This document shows positions 41,059 to 48,837 of a stretch of 64,000 nucleotides of DNA, piece after piece. Every line of letters starts with the position of its first letter. Position 1 is the first letter of the stretch. This stretch comes from Marasmitruncus massiliensis (lineage in GTDB: Bacteria; Bacillota; Clostridia; Oscillospirales; Ruminococcaceae). The notes under the pieces were generated by a model. That model saw only the letters and a list, made by a program, of their open reading frames with translations. It had not been told where the DNA came from and made no database searches. The translations under genes and the position numbers were made by a program. Location: assembly GCF_900186535.1 (NCBI RefSeq), contig NZ_FYDE01000005.1:1464895-1528894 (forward strand), in the 5' to 3' direction.

Positions 41059-43683
41059 ATGGCAAAAAAAGAACAGACAGCCCTTGTTTCCCCGGAAATT
41101 GTGGACAGCGTCGAAGCGCTGAACATCAGACTGGATGAAATCCGCGCGGCCCAAAGGGAATTTGCGGCTTTTAGTCAGGAACAGGTAGACAAGATTTTCT
41201 TCGCGGCCGCGACCGCAGCGAATAAGGCAAGGATTCCGCTCGCCAAAATGGCGGTCGAAGAGACCGGCATGGGAATTGTGGAGGATAAGGTCATTAAGAA
41301 CCATTATGCTTCCGAATATATCTACAACGCCTATAAAGATACAAAAACCTGCGGTGTTATTGAAGAAGACAAGGAGTTCGGAATTCAAAAAATTGCCGAC
41401 CCGATTGGGCTGATTGCGGCGGTTATCCCGACCACCAACCCTACCTCGACCGCAATTTTTAAAACTCTGATTTCTCTGAAAACCAGAAACGGCATCATCA
41501 TCAGCCCGCATCCCCGCGCGAAAAAATGCACGATTGCCGCAGCGAAAGTGGTTCTGGACGCGGCTGTTCAGGCGGGCGCTCCCAAAGGGATCATCGGATG
41601 GATTGACGTTCCCTCGCTGGAACTGACCAACGAAGTGATGAAGGCCGCGGATATCATTCTGGCTACCGGCGGCCCCGGCATGGTCAAGGCGGCCTATTCC
41701 TCCGGAAAACCGGCAGTAGGCGTCGGCGCGGGCAATACGCCTGCGATTATTGATTCTTCCGCGGATATCACACTGGCGGTCAACTCCATCATCCATTCCA
41801 AAACATTTGATAACGGAATGATCTGCGCATCCGAACAGTCGGTCATCCTGCTCGATTCCATTTACGAACAGGCGAAAAAGGAATTTGCGGACCGCGGCTG
41901 TTATCTGCTGAATCGGGAAGAAACCGAAAAGGTCAGAAAGACCATTATCATCAACGGCGCGCTGAACGCAAAGATTGTCGGTCAGCCGGCGCATAAGATT
42001 GCAGAGCTTGCGGGGGTGAAAACTCCGGAAGACGCAAAAATTTTAATTGGTGAAGTCGAAAGCGTGGAGCTTGAGGAAGAATTTGCGCATGAAAAATTGT
42101 CTCCGGTTCTCGCAATGTACCGCGCAAAGAACTTTGAAGACGCTGTTTCCAAAGCGGAACGCCTGATTGCGGATGGCGGATACGGACACACCTCTTCGCT
42201 TTATATCAACGCAGTTACCGAACGTGAAAAGATTTCTTACTTTACAGAAAAAATGAAAACCTGCCGTATCCTGATCAACACGCCTTCCTCCCACGGCGGC
42301 ATCGGCGATCTTTATAACTTTAAGCTGACTCCTTCGCTGACTCTGGGCTGCGGTTCCTGGGGCGGGAACTCCGTCTCTGAAAATGTGGGCGTCAAACATC
42401 TGGTGAATATCAAGACAGTTGCCGAGAGGAGAGAAAACATGCTTTGGTTCAGAGCGCCGGAAAAGGTCTATTTCAAGAAAGGCTGCCTGCCGGTTGCCTT
42501 TGACGAGCTGGGCAGAGTTTTAGGCAAAAAGAAAGCTTTCATCGTGACCGACTCGTTCCTCTATAAAAACGGATATACAAAGGTTGTTACCGACAAACTC
42601 GACAGCCTGGGCATCGCGCATACCACATTCTTTGATGTCGCCCCCGACCCGACGCTTGCCTGCGCAAAAGAGGGAACAGCCGCAATGAATGCTTTCCAAC
42701 CGGACTGCATCATTGCAGTCGGCGGCGGCTCCGCGATGGATGCCGCCAAGATCATGTGGGTGATGTATGAGCATCCGGAAGTGGACTTCCTGGATATGGC
42801 GATGCGCTTTATGGATATCCGCAAGAGGGTCTACACATTCCCGCATATGGGCGACAAAGCCTATTTCATTGCAGTGCCTACTTCTGCCGGTACGGGTTCC
42901 GAAGTAACCCCGTTTGCCGTCATTACAGATGAAACAACAGGTATTAAATATCCGCTGGCGGATTATGAACTGCTTCCCAAAATGGCAATTGTAGATGCGG
43001 ACCTGATGATGAACATGCCGAAAGGCCTGACCTCCGCTTCCGGTATCGATGCAATGACCCACGCATTGGAAGCGTATGCCTCCATGCTTGCGACGGATTA
43101 TACCGACGGCCTTGCACTGAAAGCGCTCAAATCTATCTTCACCTATCTGCCGCGTGCCTATGAAAACGGAGCGAATGACCCGGTTGCCAGAGAAAAGATG
43201 GCCGATGCCTCCACGCTGGCCGGCATGGCGTTCGCAAATGCATTTTTAGGTGTGTGCCACTCCATGGCGCATAAGCTGGGAGCTTTCCATCATCTGCCGC
43301 ATGGCATCGCGAACGCGCTTTTGATTAACGAAGTCATGAAGTTTAACGCTGACCCCGCTCCCAAGAAGATGGGCACTTTCCCGCAGTACCAGTATCCGCA
43401 CACGCTGCAGAGGTATGTGGAGTGCGCAGATTTCCTTGGAGTCAAAGGCAGCAGCGACCAGGAAAAATTCGATAATCTGCTCAAAGCAGTTGACGAACTG
43501 AAGGCAAAGGTCGGGATTCACAAGACCATCCGTGAATACGGCGTTGACGAACAGGACTTCCTCAATCGCCTGGATGAAATGGTGGAACAGGCGTTTGACG
43601 ATCAGTGCACAGGTGCAAATCCGAGATATCCGCTGATGAGCGAAATTAAGCAAATGTACCTGAAAGCATACTACGGAAACTAA
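41059..43683 (+). CDS. adhE: Bifunctional acetaldehyde-CoA/alcohol dehydrogenase
   Basis: An 874-residue AdhE that reduces acetyl-CoA to ethanol with two NADH. The N-terminal aldehyde dehydrogenase half (to about 440) has the catalytic Cys256 in NGMICASEQ and PTTNPTSTAIFK. The C-terminal iron-dependent alcohol dehydrogenase half has GGGSAMDAAK, the DAMTHALEAYAS segment and FLGVCHSMAHKLGAFHHLPHG with the iron His ligands. Such proteins form spirosomes. The SD is GGAGG. The gene is monocistronic behind the Rex-type operator, matching its role in regenerating NAD+ during fermentation. Confidence 0.97.
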   Translation: MAKKEQTALVSPEIVDSVEALNIRLDEIRAAQREFAAFSQEQVDKIFFAAATAANKARIPLAKMAVEETGMGIVEDKVIKNHYASEYIYNAYKDTKTCGVIEEDKEFGIQKIADPIGLIAAVIPTTNPTSTAIFKTLISLKTRNGIIISPHPRAKKCTIAAAKVVLDAAVQAGAPKGIIGWIDVPSLELTNEVMKAADIILATGGPGMVKAAYSSGKPAVGVGAGNTPAIIDSSADITLAVNSIIHSKTFDNGMICASEQSVILLDSIYEQAKKEFADRGCYLLNREETEKVRKTIIINGALNAKIVGQPAHKIAELAGVKTPEDAKILIGEVESVELEEEFAHEKLSPVLAMYRAKNFEDAVSKAERLIADGGYGHTSSLYINAVTEREKISYFTEKMKTCRILINTPSSHGGIGDLYNFKLTPSLTLGCGSWGGNSVSENVGVKHLVNIKTVAERRENMLWFRAPEKVYFKKGCLPVAFDELGRVLGKKKAFIVTDSFLYKNGYTKVVTDKLDSLGIAHTTFFDVAPDPTLACAKEGTAAMNAFQPDCIIAVGGGSAMDAAKIMWVMYEHPEVDFLDMAMRFMDIRKRVYTFPHMGDKAYFIAVPTSAGTGSEVTPFAVITDETTGIKYPLADYELLPKMAIVDADLMMNMPKGLTSASGIDAMTHALEAYASMLATDYTDGLALKALKSIFTYLPRAYENGANDPVAREKMADASTLAGMAFANAFLGVCHSMAHKLGAFHHLPHGIANALLINEVMKFNADPAPKKMGTFPQYQYPHTLQRYVECADFLGVKGSSDQEKFDNLLKAVDELKAKVGIHKTIREYGVDEQDFLNRLDEMVEQAFDDQCTGANPRYPLMSEIKQMYLKAYYGN

Positions 43684-43692
43684 ACAATTGCA

Positions 43693-43726
43693 GAAGGCGC
43701 GCCGGTTTTTTAACCGGCGCGCCTTC
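43693..43726 (+). terminator. Hairpin after adhE
   Basis: A perfect 15-bp GC-rich stem (43693-43707 with 43712-43726, loop TTTT) lacking a downstream T run. It is likely a transcript end or 3' stabiliser. Confidence 0.65.
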
Positions 43727-43782
43727 CTGCCGCAGGAAGCATTTGTCTGGATATCACATAAGATAAGGTCGGAGGTGATGTC

Positions 43783-43995
43783 ATGAATTTGCGCAACGGG
43801 CAGATTACAGTGGGCGAACTGCTTTCCAATCCGGCGGTGCGCAGGCTTGCACAGCAGGAGTTTCCCGGTATCATGAACCATCCGATGCTGCATTCGGCGT
43901 ACAATATGTCGATCAGTCAGGTGATGACGATGGCCAGGGGACGGGTTCCACAAGTTAAGATTAACCGACTGCTTCAAACGCTCGAATCCCTTTAA
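43783..43995 (+). CDS. Small conserved-looking protein, function unknown
   Basis: A 70-residue soluble, basic protein with a strong SD (GGAGGTGAT, about 8 bases before the ATG) and its own downstream terminator. It has a Pro/His segment (EFPGIMNHPMLHSAYNMS) and a helical C-terminus (QVKINRLLQTLESL). I do not recognise a family. Confidence 0.6.
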   Translation: MNLRNGQITVGELLSNPAVRRLAQQEFPGIMNHPMLHSAYNMSISQVMTMARGRVPQVKINRLLQTLESL

Positions 43996-44040
43996 ATTGT
44001 TTTGAGCGTGTAAGCGTTCCTATAAAGCATAACAGCATAA

Positions 44041-44082
44041 AGACCAGCCATCTGTATATAACAGATGGCTGGTCTCGCTTTT
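44041..44082 (+). terminator. Intrinsic terminator
   Basis: A perfect 15-bp stem (44041-44055 with 44061-44075, loop ATATA) and a CGCTTTTTT tail. Confidence 0.9.
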
Positions 44083-44143
44083 TTCACCGACGGTTGCCGA
44101 ATGTTATTTCCGGGGACCCGCTGCCGGCATGTTAAACAATTCT

Positions 44144-44536
44144 TCAATGATGGTCGTGTTCACCGCATCCGTGTTCACCACAGGTATCCCCATGATGCTC
44201 CCCGTGATGATCGCAGGTAGCTTCTGAGCTAAATTCGAGCCTGTCTGCCAGCAGGGCTTCGACTGCCTTGTCCGCGTCCCCGGTCACGCCGCCGAACAGT
44301 CTGATATCTGCTTCCGACAAAGCTCTCTTGGCTCCATCGCCAATACCGCCGCATATCAGTGTGTCCACATGCAGCTTTTTCAGAATATCCGCCAGCGCAC
44401 CGTGGCCGCTGCCATTGGTGCTGACTGTAGTTGCAACCGTCACTTTGCCGTCTTCAACGTCATAGACCTTAAACCTCTCCGTGTGGCCAAAATGCTGAAA
44501 CACCTCTCCGTTTTCGTATGTGACTGCAATCCTCAT
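44144..44536 (-). CDS. NifX/NifB-family iron-cofactor protein with His/Cys-rich tail
   Basis: A 130-residue protein with the dinitrogenase iron-molybdenum cofactor fold: MRIAVTYENGEVFQHFGHTE, VDTLICGGIGDGAKRALSEA and a Gly-rich turn. The last 25 residues are rich in His and Cys (CDHHGEHHG, CGEHGCGEHDHH), a likely metal-binding tail. No nif genes are nearby, so a general iron-sulfur or metal-handling role is more likely than nitrogen fixation. The ATG at 44536 follows GAGG; the longer GTG start is less likely. Confidence 0.85.
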   Translation of the reverse strand: MRIAVTYENGEVFQHFGHTERFKVYDVEDGKVTVATTVSTNGSGHGALADILKKLHVDTLICGGIGDGAKRALSEADIRLFGGVTGDADKAVEALLADRLEFSSEATCDHHGEHHGDTCGEHGCGEHDHH

Positions 44537-44683
44537 TTGATAAATCCTCACTTTCTGCTTTTAGCATCATGCAATACGGCATGTAATTACTTGCCAATGT
44601 ATCTAGTATAATTTTATTTATGTCATATGTCAATAACTAATTGTTTTTTGGATAAAATGGAAATCTAATAGGGACTAAAAAAC

Positions 44684-44713
44684 TTGACAATAAGGTCTGA
44701 AAAAGTGTAGAAT
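44684..44713 (+). promoter_or_regulatory. Promoter of radical SAM/TIGR03915 operon
   Basis: TTGACA (44684-44689), 18-base spacer, TAGAAT (44708-44713). The expected transcription start falls inside the LexA box. Confidence 0.78.
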
Positions 44714-44715
44714 AC

Positions 44716-44737
44716 AGTTAGAACATATGTTCTAACT
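44716..44737 (+). promoter_or_regulatory. LexA (SOS) box
   Basis: The core GAACATATGTTC (44721-44732) fits the Gram-positive LexA/DinR box GAAC-N4-GTTC. It is extended by perfect arms AGTTA and TAACT into a 22-bp palindrome. It lies 3 bases after the -10 element and 2 bases before the GGAGG of the gene. Confidence 0.85.
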
Positions 44738-44749
44738 TGGAGGCCTGTT

Positions 44750-46060
44750 ATGGAACTGATGGATAAACTCGAAATTTTGTCTGACGCCGCAAAATATGAT
44801 GCTGCCTGCACTTCTTCGGGTGTTTCGCGGGAGGCACGTCCCGGATCGATCGGCAGCTGTTCGCTGGGCGGTATCTGCCACAGCTTTGCCGCCGACGGAC
44901 GATGTATCTCGCTGCTGAAGGTGCTGATGACCAATTCCTGTGTTTATGACTGCAAATACTGCGTTAACCGGAGGAGCAATGACGTTCGCCGCGCAGTTTT
45001 TACACCGCGTGAGCTTGCGGAACTCACCATTCAATTTTACCGCCGCAATTATATTGAAGGGCTTTTTCTGTCGTCCGGCATTTTGAAGAATCCGTCCTAC
45101 ACCTGTGAACAGATGATCGAAACGCTGGAGCTTCTGCGCAATGAATATCATTTCAATGGCTATATCCACGCAAAAGCCATCCCCGGAGCCGATGACGCCC
45201 TGATTCAGCAGCTTGGCCTGCTGGCCGACCGCATGAGCGTCAACATTGAACTGCCGTCCCAGCAAAGCCTGTCACTTCTGGCGCCCGACAAATCCAAAAC
45301 GGACATCCTGCGCCCAATGGGCCTGATCACGCAGAAAATTGCTGAAAACACCACCGAAATCGTGCGCTATCAGCATACGCCCAAATTCGCGCCGGCAGGG
45401 CAGAGCACACAGATGATTATCGGGGCGACCCCGGACACAGATTTTAAAATCCTCAACCTGACACAGGCGCTTTACAAAAAATATAGCCTGAAACGGGTCT
45501 TTTATTCTGCCTATATGCCCGTACAGAGTGATTCTTTGCTGCCTGCCATTGATACAAAGCCGCCCCTTCTGCGGGAACACCGCCTGTATCAGGCGGACTG
45601 GCTGCTGCGCTTTTACGGCTTTGACGCTTCCGAACTGCTGGACGAGCAGCATCAGAGCTTTAATCCGCTGGTCGACCCAAAATGCAACTGGGCGATCAAC
45701 CACATGGAACAGTTTCCGGTGGAAGTGAACAAAGCGCCCTATGAAATGTTGCTGCGCGTGCCGGGGATCGGCGTAAAAAGCGCGCAGCGGATTTTGCAGA
45801 CAAGGCGGACCGGTCCCATTTCTTTTGACGGGCTCAAACGCATCGGGGTGGTGCTCCGGCGCGCCCAGTATTTCCTGCTCTGCCAGGGGAAAATGGCGGA
45901 AGGGCTGCGTGTAACGCCGGAAAGCGTGCTGCGCGCACTGATTTCAAAACAGGACTATGAAGCTGCACTGCGCGTGCAGGAACAGCCGCAGCAGCTCTCG
46001 CTGTTTGATCGGGACCCTACAAAGGAGGATCTTGCAAAATGTCTGACAGGGCAAATCTAG
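44750..46060 (+). CDS. Radical SAM protein with HhH tail, TIGR03916 family (putative DNA repair/modification)
   Basis: A 436-residue protein. The radical SAM cluster motif TNSCVYDCKYCVNRRS has Cys64, Cys68 and Cys71, and additional Cys residues precede it (SCSLGGIC). The core is related to spore photoproduct lyase-like enzymes. A C-terminal helix-hairpin-helix (LLRVPGIGVKSAQRILQTRR, about 335-355) suggests DNA binding. It is a known companion of the next gene; the reaction is not established. The SD is GGAGG 6 bases before the ATG. A LexA box in its promoter links it to DNA damage. Confidence 0.88.
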   Translation: MELMDKLEILSDAAKYDAACTSSGVSREARPGSIGSCSLGGICHSFAADGRCISLLKVLMTNSCVYDCKYCVNRRSNDVRRAVFTPRELAELTIQFYRRNYIEGLFLSSGILKNPSYTCEQMIETLELLRNEYHFNGYIHAKAIPGADDALIQQLGLLADRMSVNIELPSQQSLSLLAPDKSKTDILRPMGLITQKIAENTTEIVRYQHTPKFAPAGQSTQMIIGATPDTDFKILNLTQALYKKYSLKRVFYSAYMPVQSDSLLPAIDTKPPLLREHRLYQADWLLRFYGFDASELLDEQHQSFNPLVDPKCNWAINHMEQFPVEVNKAPYEMLLRVPGIGVKSAQRILQTRRTGPISFDGLKRIGVVLRRAQYFLLCQGKMAEGLRVTPESVLRALISKQDYEAALRVQEQPQQLSLFDRDPTKEDLAKCLTGQI

Positions 46061-46878
46061 TTTACACCTGCGACGGCAGTCTGGAAGGAATTTTGTGCTG
46101 CGTGTTTGAAAGTTATGTGCGCCGCGAAGTTCCTGTGGATATTCTGCCGGATGGGGAACTGACGCTGTTCCCGGTCCGGCAGATTGTTTCCGATGAGGCG
46201 AAGGCTATACGGATACATCGCTCGCTGGAACGCATCTCCGGAGAGGTGCTGGAATGGACGCAAACCGCCTATCTTTCCTGCGTGGACGGCAGGGAATTGC
46301 TGATCTACCGGTTCATCACGCTTGCTTACCGGTACGGCGCAAAAGTCACCTCGATGCTGGCCGACCCGGTAGTAAGCGGGGTATTCAAGGCGGTGCGCGC
46401 GGTACGCAATGAAGCGCACCTGCTGACAGAATTCCTCCGGTTTTCCGATTTCGGCGGCGCGCTGGTGGCTGAAATTGAGCCGAAAGCGCTGGTGCTGCCT
46501 TACCTGAAAACGCATTTTGCGGGACGTTTTCCGGATGAGACTTTTTTCATTTTCGATCTGACGCATGGTCTCGCGCTGCTTTATCGCCCCTATGAAGCGT
46601 CGATTCAGCCAATCGACGGGTTTGAACTGCCGCAGGCAAGCGGGGAAGAACGTGCATTTCGCAGCCTGTGGAAACGATATTATGATACGATCGCTATTGA
46701 AGGAAGATATAACCCCCAATGCCGCATGACCCATATGCCCAAACATTTCTGGAAGCATATGACGGAGTTTTCCGATCAAATTTCTTTGCCCGGGGAGACG
46801 CGGGAAAGCTGCCTTCCTTCCTCGTCAAACCCGCAGAACCCTTGCCGGCGCATTGGCACAGATACCGCTCGCGAATAG
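46039..46878 (+). CDS. TIGR03915-family putative DNA metabolism protein
   Basis: A 279-residue protein with the family start VYTCDGSLEGILCCVFESYV and the end MPKHFWKHMTEF at about 235-245. It is the usual partner of the radical SAM protein. In some organisms the family is fused to a uracil-DNA-glycosylase-like domain. Here the last 35 residues are a low-complexity tail and no glycosylase is present. It overlaps the upstream gene by 22 bases, with AGGAGG about 10 bases before its ATG, so expression is coupled and SOS-controlled. Confidence 0.85.
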   Translation: MSDRANLVYTCDGSLEGILCCVFESYVRREVPVDILPDGELTLFPVRQIVSDEAKAIRIHRSLERISGEVLEWTQTAYLSCVDGRELLIYRFITLAYRYGAKVTSMLADPVVSGVFKAVRAVRNEAHLLTEFLRFSDFGGALVAEIEPKALVLPYLKTHFAGRFPDETFFIFDLTHGLALLYRPYEASIQPIDGFELPQASGEERAFRSLWKRYYDTIAIEGRYNPQCRMTHMPKHFWKHMTEFSDQISLPGETRESCLPSSSNPQNPCRRIGTDTARE

Positions 46879-47205
46879 AAAACGTGGGCGTAAATCGTCC
46901 GCAAAACTGCCTGCGAAACAGAAAGAATCAAATTCCGTGCAGATTCTTCCAATTTCCATAATAATTGACAGAAAAAATATACAATGTTTGTGCACCATTT
47001 GATCTTGAGTTTTCCGCTTATAGTAACGATATATTAAGTAGAACGGTAAGACAGGCAGATCAAGAGACAAAACTGTGCGTCCCCGTTTATGACCAAGGCT
47101 TCGTATTTGCCGCGTGATACGGCCGTAAACGCGGCGGGGCGAAATACAATGTTGGATGTCGGCGCAAGGATGTGCCGGACACAATAAAAACATGGAGGTA
47201 TTATC
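46879..47205 (+). promoter_or_regulatory. Flagellin upstream region and leader
   Basis: These 327 bases hold no gene. A TTGA...AACGATAT arrangement (47005-47032, 16-base spacing) is a weak match to a sigma-D/sigma-28 promoter (TAAA-N15-GCCGATAT). The leader that follows (about 160 bases) contains GTATTT/AAATAC and GCCGCG/CGCGGC complementarity (47110-47152) and the CsrA-type hairpin. Confidence 0.5.
47158..47180 (+). promoter_or_regulatory. CsrA-type binding hairpin in flagellin leader
   Basis: GTC-GGCGCA and TGTGCC-GGAC pair to present AGGA in a four-base loop. CAAGGATGT within it matches the 3' nine bases of the CsrA consensus. A second site ACATGGAGGT at 47190-47199 overlaps the SD, as in the Bacillus hag leader. 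Confidence 0.65.
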
Positions 47206-48678
47206 ATGGGAATGGTAGTAAGAAGTAACATTATGGCGCTCAACGCAAACAGGCAGTTGGGCATGAACAACACTCAGGTTTCCAAATCTCTCGAAAAGCT
47301 GTCTTCCGGCTTCAAGATCAACCGCGCCGGCGACGACGCTTCCGGTCTGGCGATCTCCGAAAAGATGAAAGCCCAGATCAAAGGCCTCGAAACCGCTTCC
47401 GCAAACTCCCAGGACGGCATCAGCCTTGTGCAGACCGCTGAAGGCGCGCTGACCGAAGTGCACAGCATGCTGAACCGTATGGTCGAGCTGGCAACCAAAT
47501 CCGCGAACGGCACCCTGCAGGATGATGTTGACCGTGACGCAATCCAGAGCGAAATTGATGCACTGACTTCAGAAATTGACCGTATCGGTGATTCCACCAA
47601 CTTTAACGGCATCAATCTGCTGGATGGATCTTTGAGCGGCGGCAGTGCAACATCTGTTGCTATTACCGGTACGTTAGCTGGCACACCAATTGCTGGCTCC
47701 GACGTTGCTGCTGCAGCACAGATTTATGAGACAGGCGCAGTTACTCAGACGAACACCGACGGTAGTAAAGCAGCTACCGTGACTGTTGTATACACAGATG
47801 CTTCTGGCACAACGAAAACAAAGGATGTCAATTTTGATAGTGACACTGCTGCTGCTGATACGGCTGATGCGATAATAGCTGCTATTAATGCTGACAGCGA
47901 ATTAAGCGCACTGTTTACTGCTGGTGGTGATAATACTGGCATTACTTTAGAGTCCAACACTGCAGGAACTAAAGCTGCTATGGTGACTGGATTGTTTGTG
48001 AAAGCAGCGGGCGAAGATGTAGTTGCAGTTGCTGCTGGTGAAGTAGACACGCCAGCGCAGGATGCAGGAACTTCTTACGATTTGAGCGCAGCAATTCAAG
48101 CAGGTGATTCGGTTACCATTAATGGTAAGGTATACACCGCAAAAGTGGGTTCCGATGGTACGGATGGTAAAACGTTTGCTGATTGGGCCAGCTTAGTAGC
48201 TGCGGCAGCTAAGAATGGTGTGGAATTAAAGGATATTTCTGGCTCAGATGATGGCTCACAGGCAATGGCTTCCGAAAAGGGTGGCCTGACTCTTCAGATT
48301 GGAGATACCAGTGATACTTTCAACAAGATGACAGTTTCTGTCGAAGATATGCGTTCTGCTGGTTTGGGTATTTCTGGCTTGGATGTCAGCACCGCTGACG
48401 CTGCCGCGAGTGCTATCAACACCATCAAAGACGCGATCAACAAGGTTTCTACCAACCGTGCGGACATGGGTGCTCTCCAGAATCGTTTGGAATACACCAT
48501 CAACAACCTCGACGTTTCCGCCGAGAACCTGACCTCCGCAAACAGCCGTATCCGCGATACCGATATGGCTAAAGAAATGATGAACTATACCAAGATGAAC
48601 GTTCTGACCCAGGCCGCTCAGGCTATGCTGGCTCAGGCGAATCAGCAGCCGCAGTCCATCCTGCAACTGCTCCAGTAA
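47206..48678 (+). CDS. hag: Flagellin
   Basis: A 490-residue flagellin. Conserved D0/D1 ends are MVVRSNIMALNANRQLG to LLDGSL (1-145) and NRADMGALQNRLEYTINNLD to AQANQQPQSILQLLQ (about 415-490). The middle (about 146-390) is a surface-exposed variable domain rich in Ala, Thr, Asp and Gly. Its bases use far more T/A-ending codons (GCT, GTT, ACT) than the ends, suggesting recombination or transfer of the variable part. The SD GGAGG overlaps a CsrA-type site. No other motility genes are in the window. Confidence 0.95.
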   Translation: MGMVVRSNIMALNANRQLGMNNTQVSKSLEKLSSGFKINRAGDDASGLAISEKMKAQIKGLETASANSQDGISLVQTAEGALTEVHSMLNRMVELATKSANGTLQDDVDRDAIQSEIDALTSEIDRIGDSTNFNGINLLDGSLSGGSATSVAITGTLAGTPIAGSDVAAAAQIYETGAVTQTNTDGSKAATVTVVYTDASGTTKTKDVNFDSDTAAADTADAIIAAINADSELSALFTAGGDNTGITLESNTAGTKAAMVTGLFVKAAGEDVVAVAAGEVDTPAQDAGTSYDLSAAIQAGDSVTINGKVYTAKVGSDGTDGKTFADWASLVAAAAKNGVELKDISGSDDGSQAMASEKGGLTLQIGDTSDTFNKMTVSVEDMRSAGLGISGLDVSTADAAASAINTIKDAINKVSTNRADMGALQNRLEYTINNLDVSAENLTSANSRIRDTDMAKEMMNYTKMNVLTQAAQAMLAQANQQPQSILQLLQ

Positions 48679-48713
48679 TCTGGTTTTTCATCAGATTATC
48701 CGCAAATTTAACC

Positions 48714-48748
48714 AAAAACGCCGCCCGATTTTCGGGCGGCGTTTTTTC
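48714..48748 (+). terminator. Intrinsic terminator after flagellin gene
   Basis: A 15-bp stem (AAAAACGCCGCCCGA with its complement, loop TTT) and a T run. Confidence 0.92.
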
Positions 48749-48837
48749 CAATTACAAGCAGGCCATGCAAATCCCACATAACAAATTTGATTTTGAACAC
48801 ACTAAGAAAAATCAAACTGACTTTTGGAGGTTTTGCC

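Noticed and set aside
47005-47032. Sigma-28 promoter for flagellin as a firm call
   Set aside because: TTGA-N16-AACGATAT deviates in both boxes and spacing from TAAA-N15-GCCGATAT; kept only as a weak candidate inside the leader entry.
47206-48678. Flagellin middle region as an inserted mobile element
   Set aside because: The reading frame is continuous and the segment matches a normal variable domain; no terminal repeats or transposase.
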